NCBI GenBank assembly: GCA_021153265.1
Contig: JAGKTU010000071.1
Coordinates: 1-13,720 of the forward strand
DNA from: Clostridia bacterium
Lineage (GTDB): Bacteria; Bacillota; Clostridia; Oscillospirales; Oscillospiraceae
Direction of reading: 5' to 3'
Length of the DNA: 13,720 bases
Positions within the stretch are counted from its first letter, which is position 1; each line of letters opens with the position of its first letter. Shown here one piece after another: positions 6,154 through 11,934 of the stretch. The notes under the pieces were generated by a model. The model was not told the DNA's origin and did not search any database. It was given only the letters and a program-made list of their open reading frames with translations. The position numbers were made by a program, and so were the translations under genes.

Positions 6154-7854
6154 ATGAGTAAGAGTATGATCCGCAAGCTCGCCGTGGTCATCGTGCTGCT
6201 GGCAGTCTTTGCCATTCTGGCCTTCGTTCTGCCCGGTCAGCACAACTTAAAGTGCGGCGACTGTGACGGCACCGGCATGGTAGACGCGGCTACCTGCGGC
6301 CTGTGCAGCGGCTCCGGCGTGGGTGAAGAGCCCGCCGACAGCCAATACTACAGCACCGTGCTGGCACTGGCACCCCCCATCATCGCCATCGTTCTGGCTC
6401 TGGTGACCAAGGAAGTTTACAGCTCCCTGTTCATCGGCGTTCTGGCCGGCGCACTGCTGTATTCCAACTTTAACATCATCGGCGCGGTGGATGCCATCGT
6501 CAATGACGGCCTCATCGCCAATGTGGGCGACAGCTGGAATGCCGGTATCCTGATCTTCCTGGTGCTGCTGGGCATCATGGTGGCTCTGGTCAATGCCGCC
6601 GGCGGCTCCGCTGCCTTCGGCCGCTGGGCGCAGCAGCACGTCAAGACCCGGGTAGGCGCACAGCTGGCTACCTTCGCTCTGGGCGTTCTGATCTTCATCG
6701 ACGACTACTTCAACTGCCTGACTGTGGGCAGCGTCATGCGCCCCGTCACCGACGGACATAAGATCTCCCGGGCAAAGTTCTCCTACATCATCGACGCCAC
6801 CGCCGCTCCCATCTGCATGATCGCGCCCATCTCCTCCTGGGCTGCCGCGGTTACTTCCGTGGTGGGCGAGGAGAACGGTCTGAGCTATTTCATCCGGGCC
6901 ATCCCCTACAACTTCTACTCCCTGCTGACCATCGTCATGGTGATCACGCTGGCTGTCATGAAGCTGGACTACGGCCCCATGCGCCGCCACGAGGAAAACG
7001 CCATGAATGGCGACCTGTTCTCTGCAGGCGACCGGGCTGAGAGCATCGACGAGGAAGTTTCCTCCAAGGGCAAGGTCATCGATCTGGTGCTGCCCGTGCT
7101 GGCTCTGATCGCTTCCTGCATCATCGGCATGATCTACACCGGCGGCTTCTTCGATGCCGAGAGCGGCGCTTACATGAACATCGCCACCGCCTTCGCCAAC
7201 TCCGATGCCTCCGCCGGCCTGTCCTGGGGTGCGCTGATCGCCGTGGTCGCAACGGTTCTGTACCTCATCGCCCGTCGGGTCATCACCTTCAAGACCGCTA
7301 TGGACGCCATCCCCAAGGGCTTCTGCGCCATGGTTCCCGCCATCATCATTCTGGTCTTCGCATGGACTCTGGGCGGCATCACCCGCGGCATGCTGGGCGC
7401 TGACATCTTCGTCAAGACCGCCATCGGCGGCGCTGCCGAGACGCTGGCTGCCTTCCTGCCTGCCGTCATCTTCCTGATCGCCTTCGGTCTGGCCTTCGCC
7501 ACCGGCACTTCCTGGGGTACCTTTGGCATCCTGCTGCCCATCGTCATCACCGTGTTCGCAGGCGCAGGCGAGATCCTGATCATCTCCATGTCCGCCTGTC
7601 TGGCAGGCGCTGTCTGCGGCGACCACTGCTCCCCCATCTCCGACACCACCATCATGGCCTCCGCCGGCGCTCAGTGCAACCATGTCAACCATGTTTCCAC
7701 CCAGCTGCCCTACGCCCTGACCGTGGCCGGTGTATCCACCGTGGCCTACATTCTGGCTGGTTTCATCCAGAACTGGATCATCGTGCTGCCCATCGCCATC
7801 GCCATGATGATCGGCACCCTGTTCGCCATCAAGACCTTCACCCAGAAGAAGTAA
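6154..7854 (+). CDS. NhaC-family antiporter, predicted lysine transporter (LysW-like)
   Basis: A 566-residue polytopic membrane protein of the NhaC Na+/H+ antiporter family. Seen: a first helix at residues 8-27, a hydrophilic segment at 28-66, then many hydrophobic helices, with family motifs FIDDYFNCLTVGSVMRPVTD (181-200), AAPICMIAPISSWAAAV (217-233), and near the C-terminus GTSWGTFGILLP and CGDHCSPISDTTI. Comparative genomics of the L box named riboswitch-linked NhaC proteins as candidate lysine transporters, so lysine uptake is the likely role. Sodium/proton exchange alone is the alternative. The odd part is CxxCxGxG at 34-41 repeated at 48-55, a DnaJ-type zinc pattern in the loop after helix 1. 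I chose ATG at 6154 because GGAAAGGAAAGAG precedes it and the in-frame extension to 6028 would run through the riboswitch and terminator. Confidence 0.88.
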   Translation: MSKSMIRKLAVVIVLLAVFAILAFVLPGQHNLKCGDCDGTGMVDAATCGLCSGSGVGEEPADSQYYSTVLALAPPIIAIVLALVTKEVYSSLFIGVLAGALLYSNFNIIGAVDAIVNDGLIANVGDSWNAGILIFLVLLGIMVALVNAAGGSAAFGRWAQQHVKTRVGAQLATFALGVLIFIDDYFNCLTVGSVMRPVTDGHKISRAKFSYIIDATAAPICMIAPISSWAAAVTSVVGEENGLSYFIRAIPYNFYSLLTIVMVITLAVMKLDYGPMRRHEENAMNGDLFSAGDRAESIDEEVSSKGKVIDLVLPVLALIASCIIGMIYTGGFFDAESGAYMNIATAFANSDASAGLSWGALIAVVATVLYLIARRVITFKTAMDAIPKGFCAMVPAIIILVFAWTLGGITRGMLGADIFVKTAIGGAAETLAAFLPAVIFLIAFGLAFATGTSWGTFGILLPIVITVFAGAGEILIISMSACLAGAVCGDHCSPISDTTIMASAGAQCNHVNHVSTQLPYALTVAGVSTVAYILAGFIQNWIIVLPIAIAMMIGTLFAIKTFTQKK

Positions 7855-7863
7855 CCTGTATAC

Positions 7864-7898
7864 AAAAAAGCTGCGTACTTTCTGTACGCAGCTTTTTT
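7864..7898. terminator. Bidirectional terminator between convergent genes
   Basis: AAAAAAGCTGCGTAC (7864-7878) pairs perfectly with GTACGCAGCTTTTTT (7884-7898) around a five-base loop. T-runs follow the GC stem on both strands. It lies 9 bases past the transporter stop and 6 bases past the stop of the leftward YwaF-like gene, so it serves both. Confidence 0.95.
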
Positions 7899-7904
7899 AT
7901 TGGT

Positions 7905-8708
7905 TCAGCGGTGGATTTTTTTCATCCGCTTGCTCCGCAAACCGGTGCGGTCTGCCAGCAGGAACAGCACCAAGGCAATGAGGCTGACACCCAGATACAA
8001 CGGGATGGCATACCACAAAAACGGGATGCCCCAGAAGATATCCGGCGTGAACACCTTGACGATATCTGCTACCCAATGCAGTCCCGCGGGGGGTGCCATG
8101 ACACCGCAGGGGTTCATTTTCAGCAGCGAGCCGTAAATGTCGGCGGAATCCGTGCCGGGGTACAGCCCCAGACGGATGAAAATCATGTCATTCAGAAGGA
8201 TCACACCCAAGGCAAGGAAGAATCCCAGTCCCACCTGCCAGAATTCATGCCACCGGGGACGGTGAAGTCCCAACAGCAGGGGCTGCAAGGACGTGATAAA
8301 CAGCAGGGCATGGCAGATGTAGAATCTGGCGTAATCCCAGCCCAGTTCCGACACATCCATGCCGATATACCAGAAGGGCAGAGCGACGGCGGCGATACCT
8401 GCCACGCTGCCCACAAAAAATACGAAGTTTTTGAAGAACTTTCCGCCCCAAAGCAGCACAAACGGAGAGAAAATGATCAGCACCGCGCACATATTGTAGG
8501 CCGATACGATGGAAGAAAAGCCCGTACCCCAGTATTGGGGGTAGATCAGGGGTTTTAGGAAATGCTGAGCCGTGTTCAGGATCATCAAGATCAGCACCAC
8601 GGTGCGCTGGGTCTTCTTGCCGCGGCGGCGAAGCACCGCATAGATCAGTCCTGCCAGAATCGGCAGCGCAACCAGGGACGCTATGTAAAAAGGTGAACCG
8701 TAGTACAT
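7905..8708 (-). CDS. YwaF/TIGR02206-like integral membrane protein (second copy)
   Basis: A 267-residue polytopic membrane protein with about seven hydrophobic helices, little charge in between, and a basic C-terminal tail (RSKRMKKIHR). The pattern FARFYICHALL-like (here YARFYICHALLF, near 126-137), a following long helix with GVILLNDMIF, and a LFWYAIPLYL-type last pair resemble the YwaF/TMEM164 family, whose function is unknown. I chose ATG at 8708 because AAAGGAG precedes it by about 8 bases; an in-frame upstream start at 8768 would lie in the promoter. It has its own promoter and follows the gtrA-like gene across a terminator. It is probably a distant paralogue of the gene at 9197-9982. 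Membrane protein certain, family moderately sure. Confidence 0.72.
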   Translation of the reverse strand: MYYGSPFYIASLVALPILAGLIYAVLRRRGKKTQRTVVLILMILNTAQHFLKPLIYPQYWGTGFSSIVSAYNMCAVLIIFSPFVLLWGGKFFKNFVFFVGSVAGIAAVALPFWYIGMDVSELGWDYARFYICHALLFITSLQPLLLGLHRPRWHEFWQVGLGFFLALGVILLNDMIFIRLGLYPGTDSADIYGSLLKMNPCGVMAPPAGLHWVADIVKVFTPDIFWGIPFLWYAIPLYLGVSLIALVLFLLADRTGLRSKRMKKIHR

Positions 8709-8739
8709 AACAGGGCTCCTTTCTTTGGGATTATTCCAT

Positions 8740-8768
8740 ACTATAGCACCATTCGGGAAAATATGCAA
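8740..8768 (-). promoter_or_regulatory. Sigma-A promoter of the second YwaF-like gene
   Basis: On the minus strand TTGCAT (8768-8763), a 17-base spacer and TATAGT (8745-8740) lie about 31 bases before the ATG. The -35 box abuts the T-run of the gtrA terminator, so this gene starts its own transcript. Confidence 0.8.
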
Positions 8769-8800
8769 GAAAAACAGGAAGCACCAAAGGTGCTTCCTGT
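8769..8800 (-). terminator. Intrinsic terminator of the YwaF-gtrA unit
   Basis: Read on the minus strand, ACAGGAAGCACC (complement of 8789-8800) pairs perfectly with GGTGCTTCCTGT (complement of 8774-8785) around a three-base loop, followed by five T. It begins 4 bases past the gtrA stop. Confidence 0.93.
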
Positions 8801-8804
8801 CATT

Positions 8805-9200
8805 TTAGATCGTATCCTCGCTGCCGCGGTAGACCACAAACTTGCAGAACAGAAATTCCAATACGAAATTGGACAGCATGGTCACCGCCAGAATCAGAAA
8901 ATCATGGCAGCCCTGCTTCTCTGCCAGATTGCCCAGATAGGTGGACACCGGCGTGAACAGCAGATAGAAGCCGAAGACCTTCGCCATAGCCACCGGCACA
9001 TTGGCGGCGGACTTGAAGGTATACTTGCGGTTCAGGGTGAAGTTCCACAGGATCGAAAGCGTCAGCGATACCAGATAGGGGATCCAGTAATCCTGGATGA
9101 AGATCTCCAGAATCGCAAAGGAACCCACCTGAATGGCACCTGCGGAAATGGAAAACAGGGTGAATTTCACCGCCTGCCAGAGGGATTTGTTATCCTTCAT
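8805..9200 (-). CDS. GtrA family membrane protein
   Basis: A 131-residue protein with four predicted membrane helices (about residues 9-30, 38-55, 72-92 and 100-120), the normal size and topology of the GtrA family. Seen: the family hallmark SILWNFTLNRKYTF at about 49-62, with Asn-Arg followed by Tyr/Trp-Thr-Phe. GtrA proteins are associated with moving lipid-linked sugars (such as undecaprenyl-phosphate glucose) across the membrane for glycosylation of surface polymers; which polymer is unknown here. The ATG overlaps the stop of the upstream YwaF-like gene (ATGA) and has AGGAGGAA before it, so the two are co-translated. No glycosyltransferase gene is adjacent, which is unusual for a classic gtrAB pair. 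Confidence 0.88.
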   Translation of the reverse strand: MKDNKSLWQAVKFTLFSISAGAIQVGSFAILEIFIQDYWIPYLVSLTLSILWNFTLNRKYTFKSAANVPVAMAKVFGFYLLFTPVSTYLGNLAEKQGCHDFLILAVTMLSNFVLEFLFCKFVVYRGSEDTI

Positions 9201-9982
9201 GCCATTTCCTCCTGCTTGGCAGTCTTTTTTCCGGTGGCCAGATGGTAGCCCAGCTGGTAGACCACAATGTACACCAGGAACAGTCCCACAACGCTCAGCG
9301 GATAGATGACCTTATGGCCGCCCACTAAGTTGAAGAGGATGTCATAGGGAGTGCCGTCGCCTGCCATCAGGAACATATAGTTATAGTCCAGGCAGACATT
9401 GGCGGTGTAAGCCGCCACGCAGAAGAACAGCAAAATAGCGAAGGTGATGGGGATATTCTTCTTTTTCATGCTGGCCATGCCGGAGATCAGGATGTACAGG
9501 GCAGCAAAACCGGAAATGGAATGGGTCAGGCCGGAGGCCACATTGTCAAGGGAGATGACCGGATAGCAGGCGTAGTTCTGGCCTGCGCCGTAGGTACCCA
9601 GCACCGCACCCAAAAGGCCAAAAATGCACACAAAATCCAGCGCCGCTTCCTGCACCCGGCCACGGGAGAAGGCCGCCAGCGGAATGGTGATGAGCTGGAT
9701 GCTGCACAGGAACAGGGGCAGATTCCGCAGCCAGTGCATGGAGTCGCCGGTGGTGAAGCACATCATGACGATTTTGAACAGCTCGATGCCGTCGATGAGG
9801 ATCGCCGCCCAGATCATCACCCGATTTTTCTTCTCAAGGCTCTTGGAGCGGTTGCGGCGGCCGAGGGTGACGGCCAGCACGGTCATGATCACCATCAAAG
9901 TGGTGACAAAGGTCAGATGCTGCCAGGAAAGATAGCCCTCCGGCGTGCGCTGATAGCCGCCGAAGCCAAAAAATTCTCTCAT
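9197..9982 (-). CDS. YwaF/TIGR02206-like integral membrane protein
   Basis: A 261-residue polytopic protein with about seven hydrophobic helices. Seen: a first helix after an N-terminal GYLSWQHL segment, LPLFLCSIQLITIPLAAF in the middle, GLLGAVLGTYGAG, then NYMFLMAGDGTPYDILFNLV before the last helix pair. This order (the LPLxLC helix, a GxxGAxL helix, an NYMFL loop and final helices) resembles YwaF-type proteins of unknown function. The ATG at 9982 has TTAGGAGCG about 8 bases upstream; a longer frame to 10027 would run into the promoter region. It is first in a unit with the GtrA-family gene, sharing four bases with it, so it may help the same lipid-linked process; that is inference. Confidence 0.75.
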   Translation of the reverse strand: MREFFGFGGYQRTPEGYLSWQHLTFVTTLMVIMTVLAVTLGRRNRSKSLEKKNRVMIWAAILIDGIELFKIVMMCFTTGDSMHWLRNLPLFLCSIQLITIPLAAFSRGRVQEAALDFVCIFGLLGAVLGTYGAGQNYACYPVISLDNVASGLTHSISGFAALYILISGMASMKKKNIPITFAILLFFCVAAYTANVCLDYNYMFLMAGDGTPYDILFNLVGGHKVIYPLSVVGLFLVYIVVYQLGYHLATGKKTAKQEEMA

Positions 9983-10018
9983 AGGGATCGCTCCTAAGTT
10001 TTCTATGTATTCCCGGCC

Positions 10019-10047
10019 ATTATACATAATTGTGAATATTTTGTAAA
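10019..10047 (-). promoter_or_regulatory. Sigma-A promoter of the YwaF-gtrA unit
   Basis: On the minus strand TTTACA (10047-10042), a 17-base spacer and a perfect TATAAT (10024-10019) lie 36 bases before the ATG. It follows the terminator of the lipoprotein gene. Confidence 0.87.
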
Positions 10048-10076
10048 GAGGCTTCCGACATTCTTAAAGAAGCAGT

Positions 10077-10107
10077 AAAAAACGACGTACGGAATGTACG
10101 TCGTTTT
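10077..10107 (-). terminator. Intrinsic terminator of the lipoprotein gene
   Basis: Read on the minus strand, AAAACGACGTAC (complement of 10096-10107) pairs with GTACGTCGTTTT (complement of 10079-10090) around a five-base loop, with a run of six T at the end. It starts 18 bases past the stop codon. Confidence 0.93.
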
Positions 10108-10125
10108 CGGCGTGATTTCCATGGA

Positions 10126-10995
10126 TCATGCTTCTTCCGGAAGCATCGATTTTGGGATCGTGGTGGTTTCCGGAAGGTCATAGTCAAAGGTATAGACCAG
10201 TGTCATGCAATCGGTATCCAGTGCGTACTCGCCGCTCAGGGTACCTTCCGACAGCACATAGGGTTTCAGTTGGGAAAAGTCGTAAGAGAGGGACCGGGGC
10301 TGGAACGTCTGTGGGTCTGCTTCCAATGTGCAGACCACCATCAGGTTTTCCGGCAGGGAATCCCGGTAAGACAGGCTCATCGCATTGTGAATATAGACGG
10401 ACAGAATCGTGGTTTCCGCCAGCACATCCTCAACCGGCAGCAGGAAGGTGAACACGGCGGCATCCTCTGTCTGGGAAACAGACATGTCCTGCAAATAATC
10501 CGGCAACAGACCAGGCACACCTACCATATCGCCTTTGCTTTTCTCCAATTCCTTGCGCTCCCGGTCGCTTAACTCCATTCGTTGCGGCTGACCGTCATCG
10601 ATTTTGCTGTAGCAGACTAATTTCGTATCTTCATAGCGGTAATAATACTCCGCCAGTGTCTGCTGTTCATAGTCTAAGGTGTGATCCCAGACTTTCCGCT
10701 GGAGGAAAAATGACCAGCTTCCGTCTGCCGCAGAGGTTTGGTTGATCTTCTGGGATATCCCACACGCCGCAAGTTCCATATACTCAGAAGAGATATCAAA
10801 AGAAAAGTCTGCTTCCAGCCAACTTTTCACCGCCGCCAAAGGGTCTTGCGGTGGTGTGGGCGTTGTGGTACCGGGAGAGTCATTGGCTTCTGTTTTCGGT
10901 GCAGATCCATCCCGGGCGCAGCCGCATAACAGCAGGGCAACTCCCAAAAGAAGGCAGAGATACCGCCGCACAGGATGCGCATTTCTGAATAACAT
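10126..10995 (-). CDS. Putative lipoprotein, unknown function
   Basis: A 289-residue protein with a type II signal peptide: basic start (RNAHPVRR), hydrophobic core (about 12-23) and lipobox LCGC with the lipidated Cys26. A low-complexity linker rich in Thr, Pro and Asp follows (about 35-52), then a soluble domain facing the cell surface. The domain alternates polar and aromatic residues and probably forms beta strands; no catalytic motif is visible. I do not recognise the family; a lipid- or polymer-binding fold of the LolA/DUF6612 kind is a guess. The ATG has AAAGGAGGAAG at ideal spacing and its own TTGAAA-17-TATAAT promoter. Single-gene unit. Confidence 0.85.
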   Translation of the reverse strand: MLFRNAHPVRRYLCLLLGVALLLCGCARDGSAPKTEANDSPGTTTPTPPQDPLAAVKSWLEADFSFDISSEYMELAACGISQKINQTSAADGSWSFFLQRKVWDHTLDYEQQTLAEYYYRYEDTKLVCYSKIDDGQPQRMELSDRERKELEKSKGDMVGVPGLLPDYLQDMSVSQTEDAAVFTFLLPVEDVLAETTILSVYIHNAMSLSYRDSLPENLMVVCTLEADPQTFQPRSLSYDFSQLKPYVLSEGTLSGEYALDTDCMTLVYTFDYDLPETTTIPKSMLPEEA

Positions 10996-11028
10996 AGCAC
11001 TTCCTCCTTTATCTGGTAATTCTTTTTT

Positions 11029-11057
11029 ATTATAGCATCATAGGCATCCCATTTCAA
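11029..11057 (-). promoter_or_regulatory. Sigma-A promoter of the lipoprotein gene
   Basis: On the minus strand TTGAAA (11057-11052), a 17-base spacer and TATAAT (11034-11029) lie 33 bases before the ATG. Confidence 0.87.
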
Positions 11058-11097
11058 CAAAAATGGGTAAGCTCCTGCAGAAACTTACCGGTTTTTA

Positions 11098-11125
11098 TGG
11101 TGCGGATTACGGAACCCGATTTGCA
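11098..11125 (-). pseudogene. Degenerate tRNA-Leu-like 3' end
   Basis: On the minus strand this stretch ends GTAATCCGCACCA and aligns with the last 29 bases of the intact tRNA-Leu at 11248-11330, with about 22 identities and one gap. The acceptor strand, discriminator A and CCA are intact but the T stem no longer pairs, and no anticodon or D arm follows. Instead a perfect 9-bp hairpin, ATATTCGCC/GGCGAATAT (11125-11133 with 11137-11145), takes the place of the body. I read it as a relic of a former tRNA gene. Chance similarity is possible for so short a stretch. Confidence 0.4.
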
Positions 11126-11215
11126 TATTCGCCTTTGGCGAATATATTGGTTCGGCTCGATCCCGCTCTCGCCGCATTTGGATGGGTTCGAGTCCTGTTC
11201 CTCCCCTGTTAACGG
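11126..11215. other. Intergenic stretch with an inverted T-arm fragment
   Basis: No gene is visible. The part after the hairpin carries GGTTCGAGTCCTGT at 11185-11198, an exact reverse-complement match to 11259-11272, the T arm of the tRNA-Leu. It sits on the opposite strand to that tRNA, with no matching acceptor or anticodon arm. A second T-arm-like string, GGTTCGGCTCGATCCC, lies at 11148-11163. Confidence 0.4.
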
Positions 11216-11243
11216 AAAAGACCGGCCCCATGGCCGGTCTTTT
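11216..11243 (-). terminator. Intrinsic terminator of tRNA-Leu
   Basis: AAAAGACCGGCC (11216-11227) pairs with GGCCGGTCTTTT (11232-11243) around a four-base loop. On the minus strand the stem ends in four T, and it starts 5 bases past the encoded CCA of the tRNA. Confidence 0.88.
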
Positions 11244-11247
11244 TCAT

Positions 11248-11330
11248 TGGTGCGGATGACAGGACTCGAACCTGCACGCTCGCGCGTTGGAACCTAAATC
11301 CAATGAGTCTACCAATTCCACCACATCCGC
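11248..11330 (-). tRNA. tRNA-Leu (anticodon UAG)
   Basis: An 83-base tRNA with encoded CCA. Seen: acceptor GCGGATG pairing with CATCCGC, a D arm with TTGGTAGA, anticodon stem TTGGA/TCCAA around the loop TTTAGGT giving UAG (reads CUN codons), a long class II variable arm CGCGCGAGCGTG, and T arm CAGG-TTCGAGT-CCTG. The class II variable arm and the loop confirm leucine identity. The D stem reads GTG against CTC, leaving a U-U mismatch where a U-A pair is usual. A terminator follows directly. The probable promoter is about 220 bases upstream, separated by the inverted-repeat element at 11337-11533. Confidence 0.95.
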
Positions 11331-11336
11331 GTATTC

Positions 11337-11533
11337 AGTTGACAGTTGTTCTGCTTCGGCTATGTTGGCTCCGATACTTGTTCCTGCACGGAGTAACTGC
11401 TTAGACAGGACAAATTCTTTCTTGGCTGCATTCAGATGCTTGCACAGCTTTACGATCCGAACAGCAAACAAAAAGCTCTTTCTCTCTACCGTCTGCTCCA
11501 TAACTGTCCACTTTCCACTGTCAACTGTCAACT
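11337..11533. mobile_element. Candidate MITE-like element with 12-bp terminal inverted repeats
   Basis: AGTTGACAGTTG (11337-11348) and CAACTGTCAACT (11522-11533) are perfect reverse complements bounding a 197-bp segment. It holds the 5' part of a four-helix-bundle gene and part of a heptamer tandem repeat. One edge is 6 bases from the 5' end of tRNA-Leu and the other about 12 bases from the predicted transcription start of that tRNA. No target-site duplication is obvious and no transposase is present, so mobility is inference. An origin by deletion between heptamer arrays that once flanked a complete gene is an alternative. Confidence 0.5.
11349..11501 (-). pseudogene. Truncated four-helix-bundle (S23/IVP-like) protein gene
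   Basis: The frame from ATG 11501 encodes an N-terminal part that matches the four-helix-bundle family (TIGR02436, related to proteins in 23S rRNA intervening sequences). Seen: ERKSFLFAVRIVKL, AKKEFVLSKQLLRAGTSIGA and then NIAEAE, the first two helices and the family's GTSIGANI motif. Family members continue for about 60 more residues. Here the match stops at the inverted repeat, and the frame runs on into the antisense-free tRNA sequence to a stop at 11244. No convincing ribosome site precedes the ATG. Read as a 3'-truncated, probably non-functional gene carried inside the inverted-repeat segment. Confidence 0.65.
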
Positions 11534-11536
11534 CAC
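11502..11536. repeat. Degenerate heptamer tandem repeat
   Basis: Five consecutive 7-base units run from 11502: AACTGTC, CACTTTC, CACTGTC, AACTGTC, AACTCAC. The unit is roughly (A/C)ACTGTC. Similar arrays often precede four-helix-bundle genes in Clostridia, from general knowledge. The array supplies the right arm of the 12-bp inverted repeat. Confidence 0.75.
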
Positions 11537-11551
11537 GCATATCGCCCATTT

Positions 11552-11580
11552 ATTCTAGCATGGCGGGCGGGGGTTGTCAA
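11552..11580 (-). promoter_or_regulatory. Probable tRNA-Leu promoter
   Basis: On the minus strand TTGACA (11580-11575), exactly 17 bases and TAGAAT (11557-11552) form a near-perfect sigma-A promoter with a predicted start near 11545. The next intact leftward gene is tRNA-Leu, about 215 bases on. If the 197-bp inverted-repeat segment were absent, the leader would be about 18 bases, normal for a tRNA gene. Confidence 0.75.
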
Positions 11581-11690
11581 TGTGGGATTTATGGTTGGCT
11601 GTGTTTGGCATTTTGACGGATTTTCGGTTAAAATTTTGTTTCTATCAACGAAAGGGGCAGAAAATCGTTGGTATTTTTGTGCATTTGTGC

Positions 11691-11719
11691 TTGACATTCC
11701 CCTCTGGGGCGGATAAAAT
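11691..11719 (+). promoter_or_regulatory. Sigma-A promoter of rny
   Basis: TTGACA (11691-11696), 17 bases and TAAAAT (11714-11719) give a strong promoter with a start near 11726. The RNase Y ATG is about 209 bases further on, so the transcript has a long leader. The stretch 11581-11690 between this promoter and the divergent tRNA promoter shows no feature. Confidence 0.82.
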
Positions 11720-11725
11720 AGATTC

Positions 11726-11934
11726 GGTATGGTGTACGCTGCCCTACTTTGGGGTTTCAGCGTTTCATTGATAACCGGCTGTACGCCGGGGGACAAGCGT
11801 TTTTGTGCCCGGATTGGGTTTTTGTTATGATTTTTGCCGCTTTTTATGCGGTTATCATGCTTAATTTCATATAGGGACAATGCGCCGCCCCCTTCGACGC
11901 CTATTTTTATTAGAAGGAGGTGTGCTGCAAGTTT
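11726..11934 (+). other. Long structured 5' leader of rny
   Basis: The leader can form several hairpins: ACGCTG/CAGCGT (11736-11741 with 11758-11763, plus an inner CCC/GGG), CCGGC/GCCGG (11775-11779 with 11785-11789), and ATGAT..GCCGC/GCGGT..ATCAT (11827-11858). CCGGG at 11786-11790 could instead pair with CCCGG at 11808-11812, an alternative fold. It matches no riboswitch class that I know. A 15-codon frame, MIFAAFYAVIMLNFI, lies at 11827-11874 but has no ribosome site. The AGAAGGAGGTG site for rny is at 11911-11921. Confidence 0.5.

Noticed and set aside
6247..7692. 481-codon open frame antisense to the transporter gene
   Set aside because: Its Gly, Asp, His and Gln-rich composition is what reverse-strand reading of a C-ending-codon gene gives. 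It has no domain and lies fully inside a well-supported gene.
11097..11297. 66-codon plus-strand frame over the tRNA-Leu region
   Set aside because: It ends in the peptide typically produced by translating the antisense of a tRNA, so it is an artefact.
11502..11536. Heptamer array as a possible CRISPR array
   Set aside because: Units are only 7 bases, directly adjacent with no spacers, and no cas genes are present.
11827..11874. 15-codon leader peptide in the rny 5' region
   Set aside because: No ribosome site precedes it and much of it forms a hairpin; mentioned in the leader entry but not supported as a gene.
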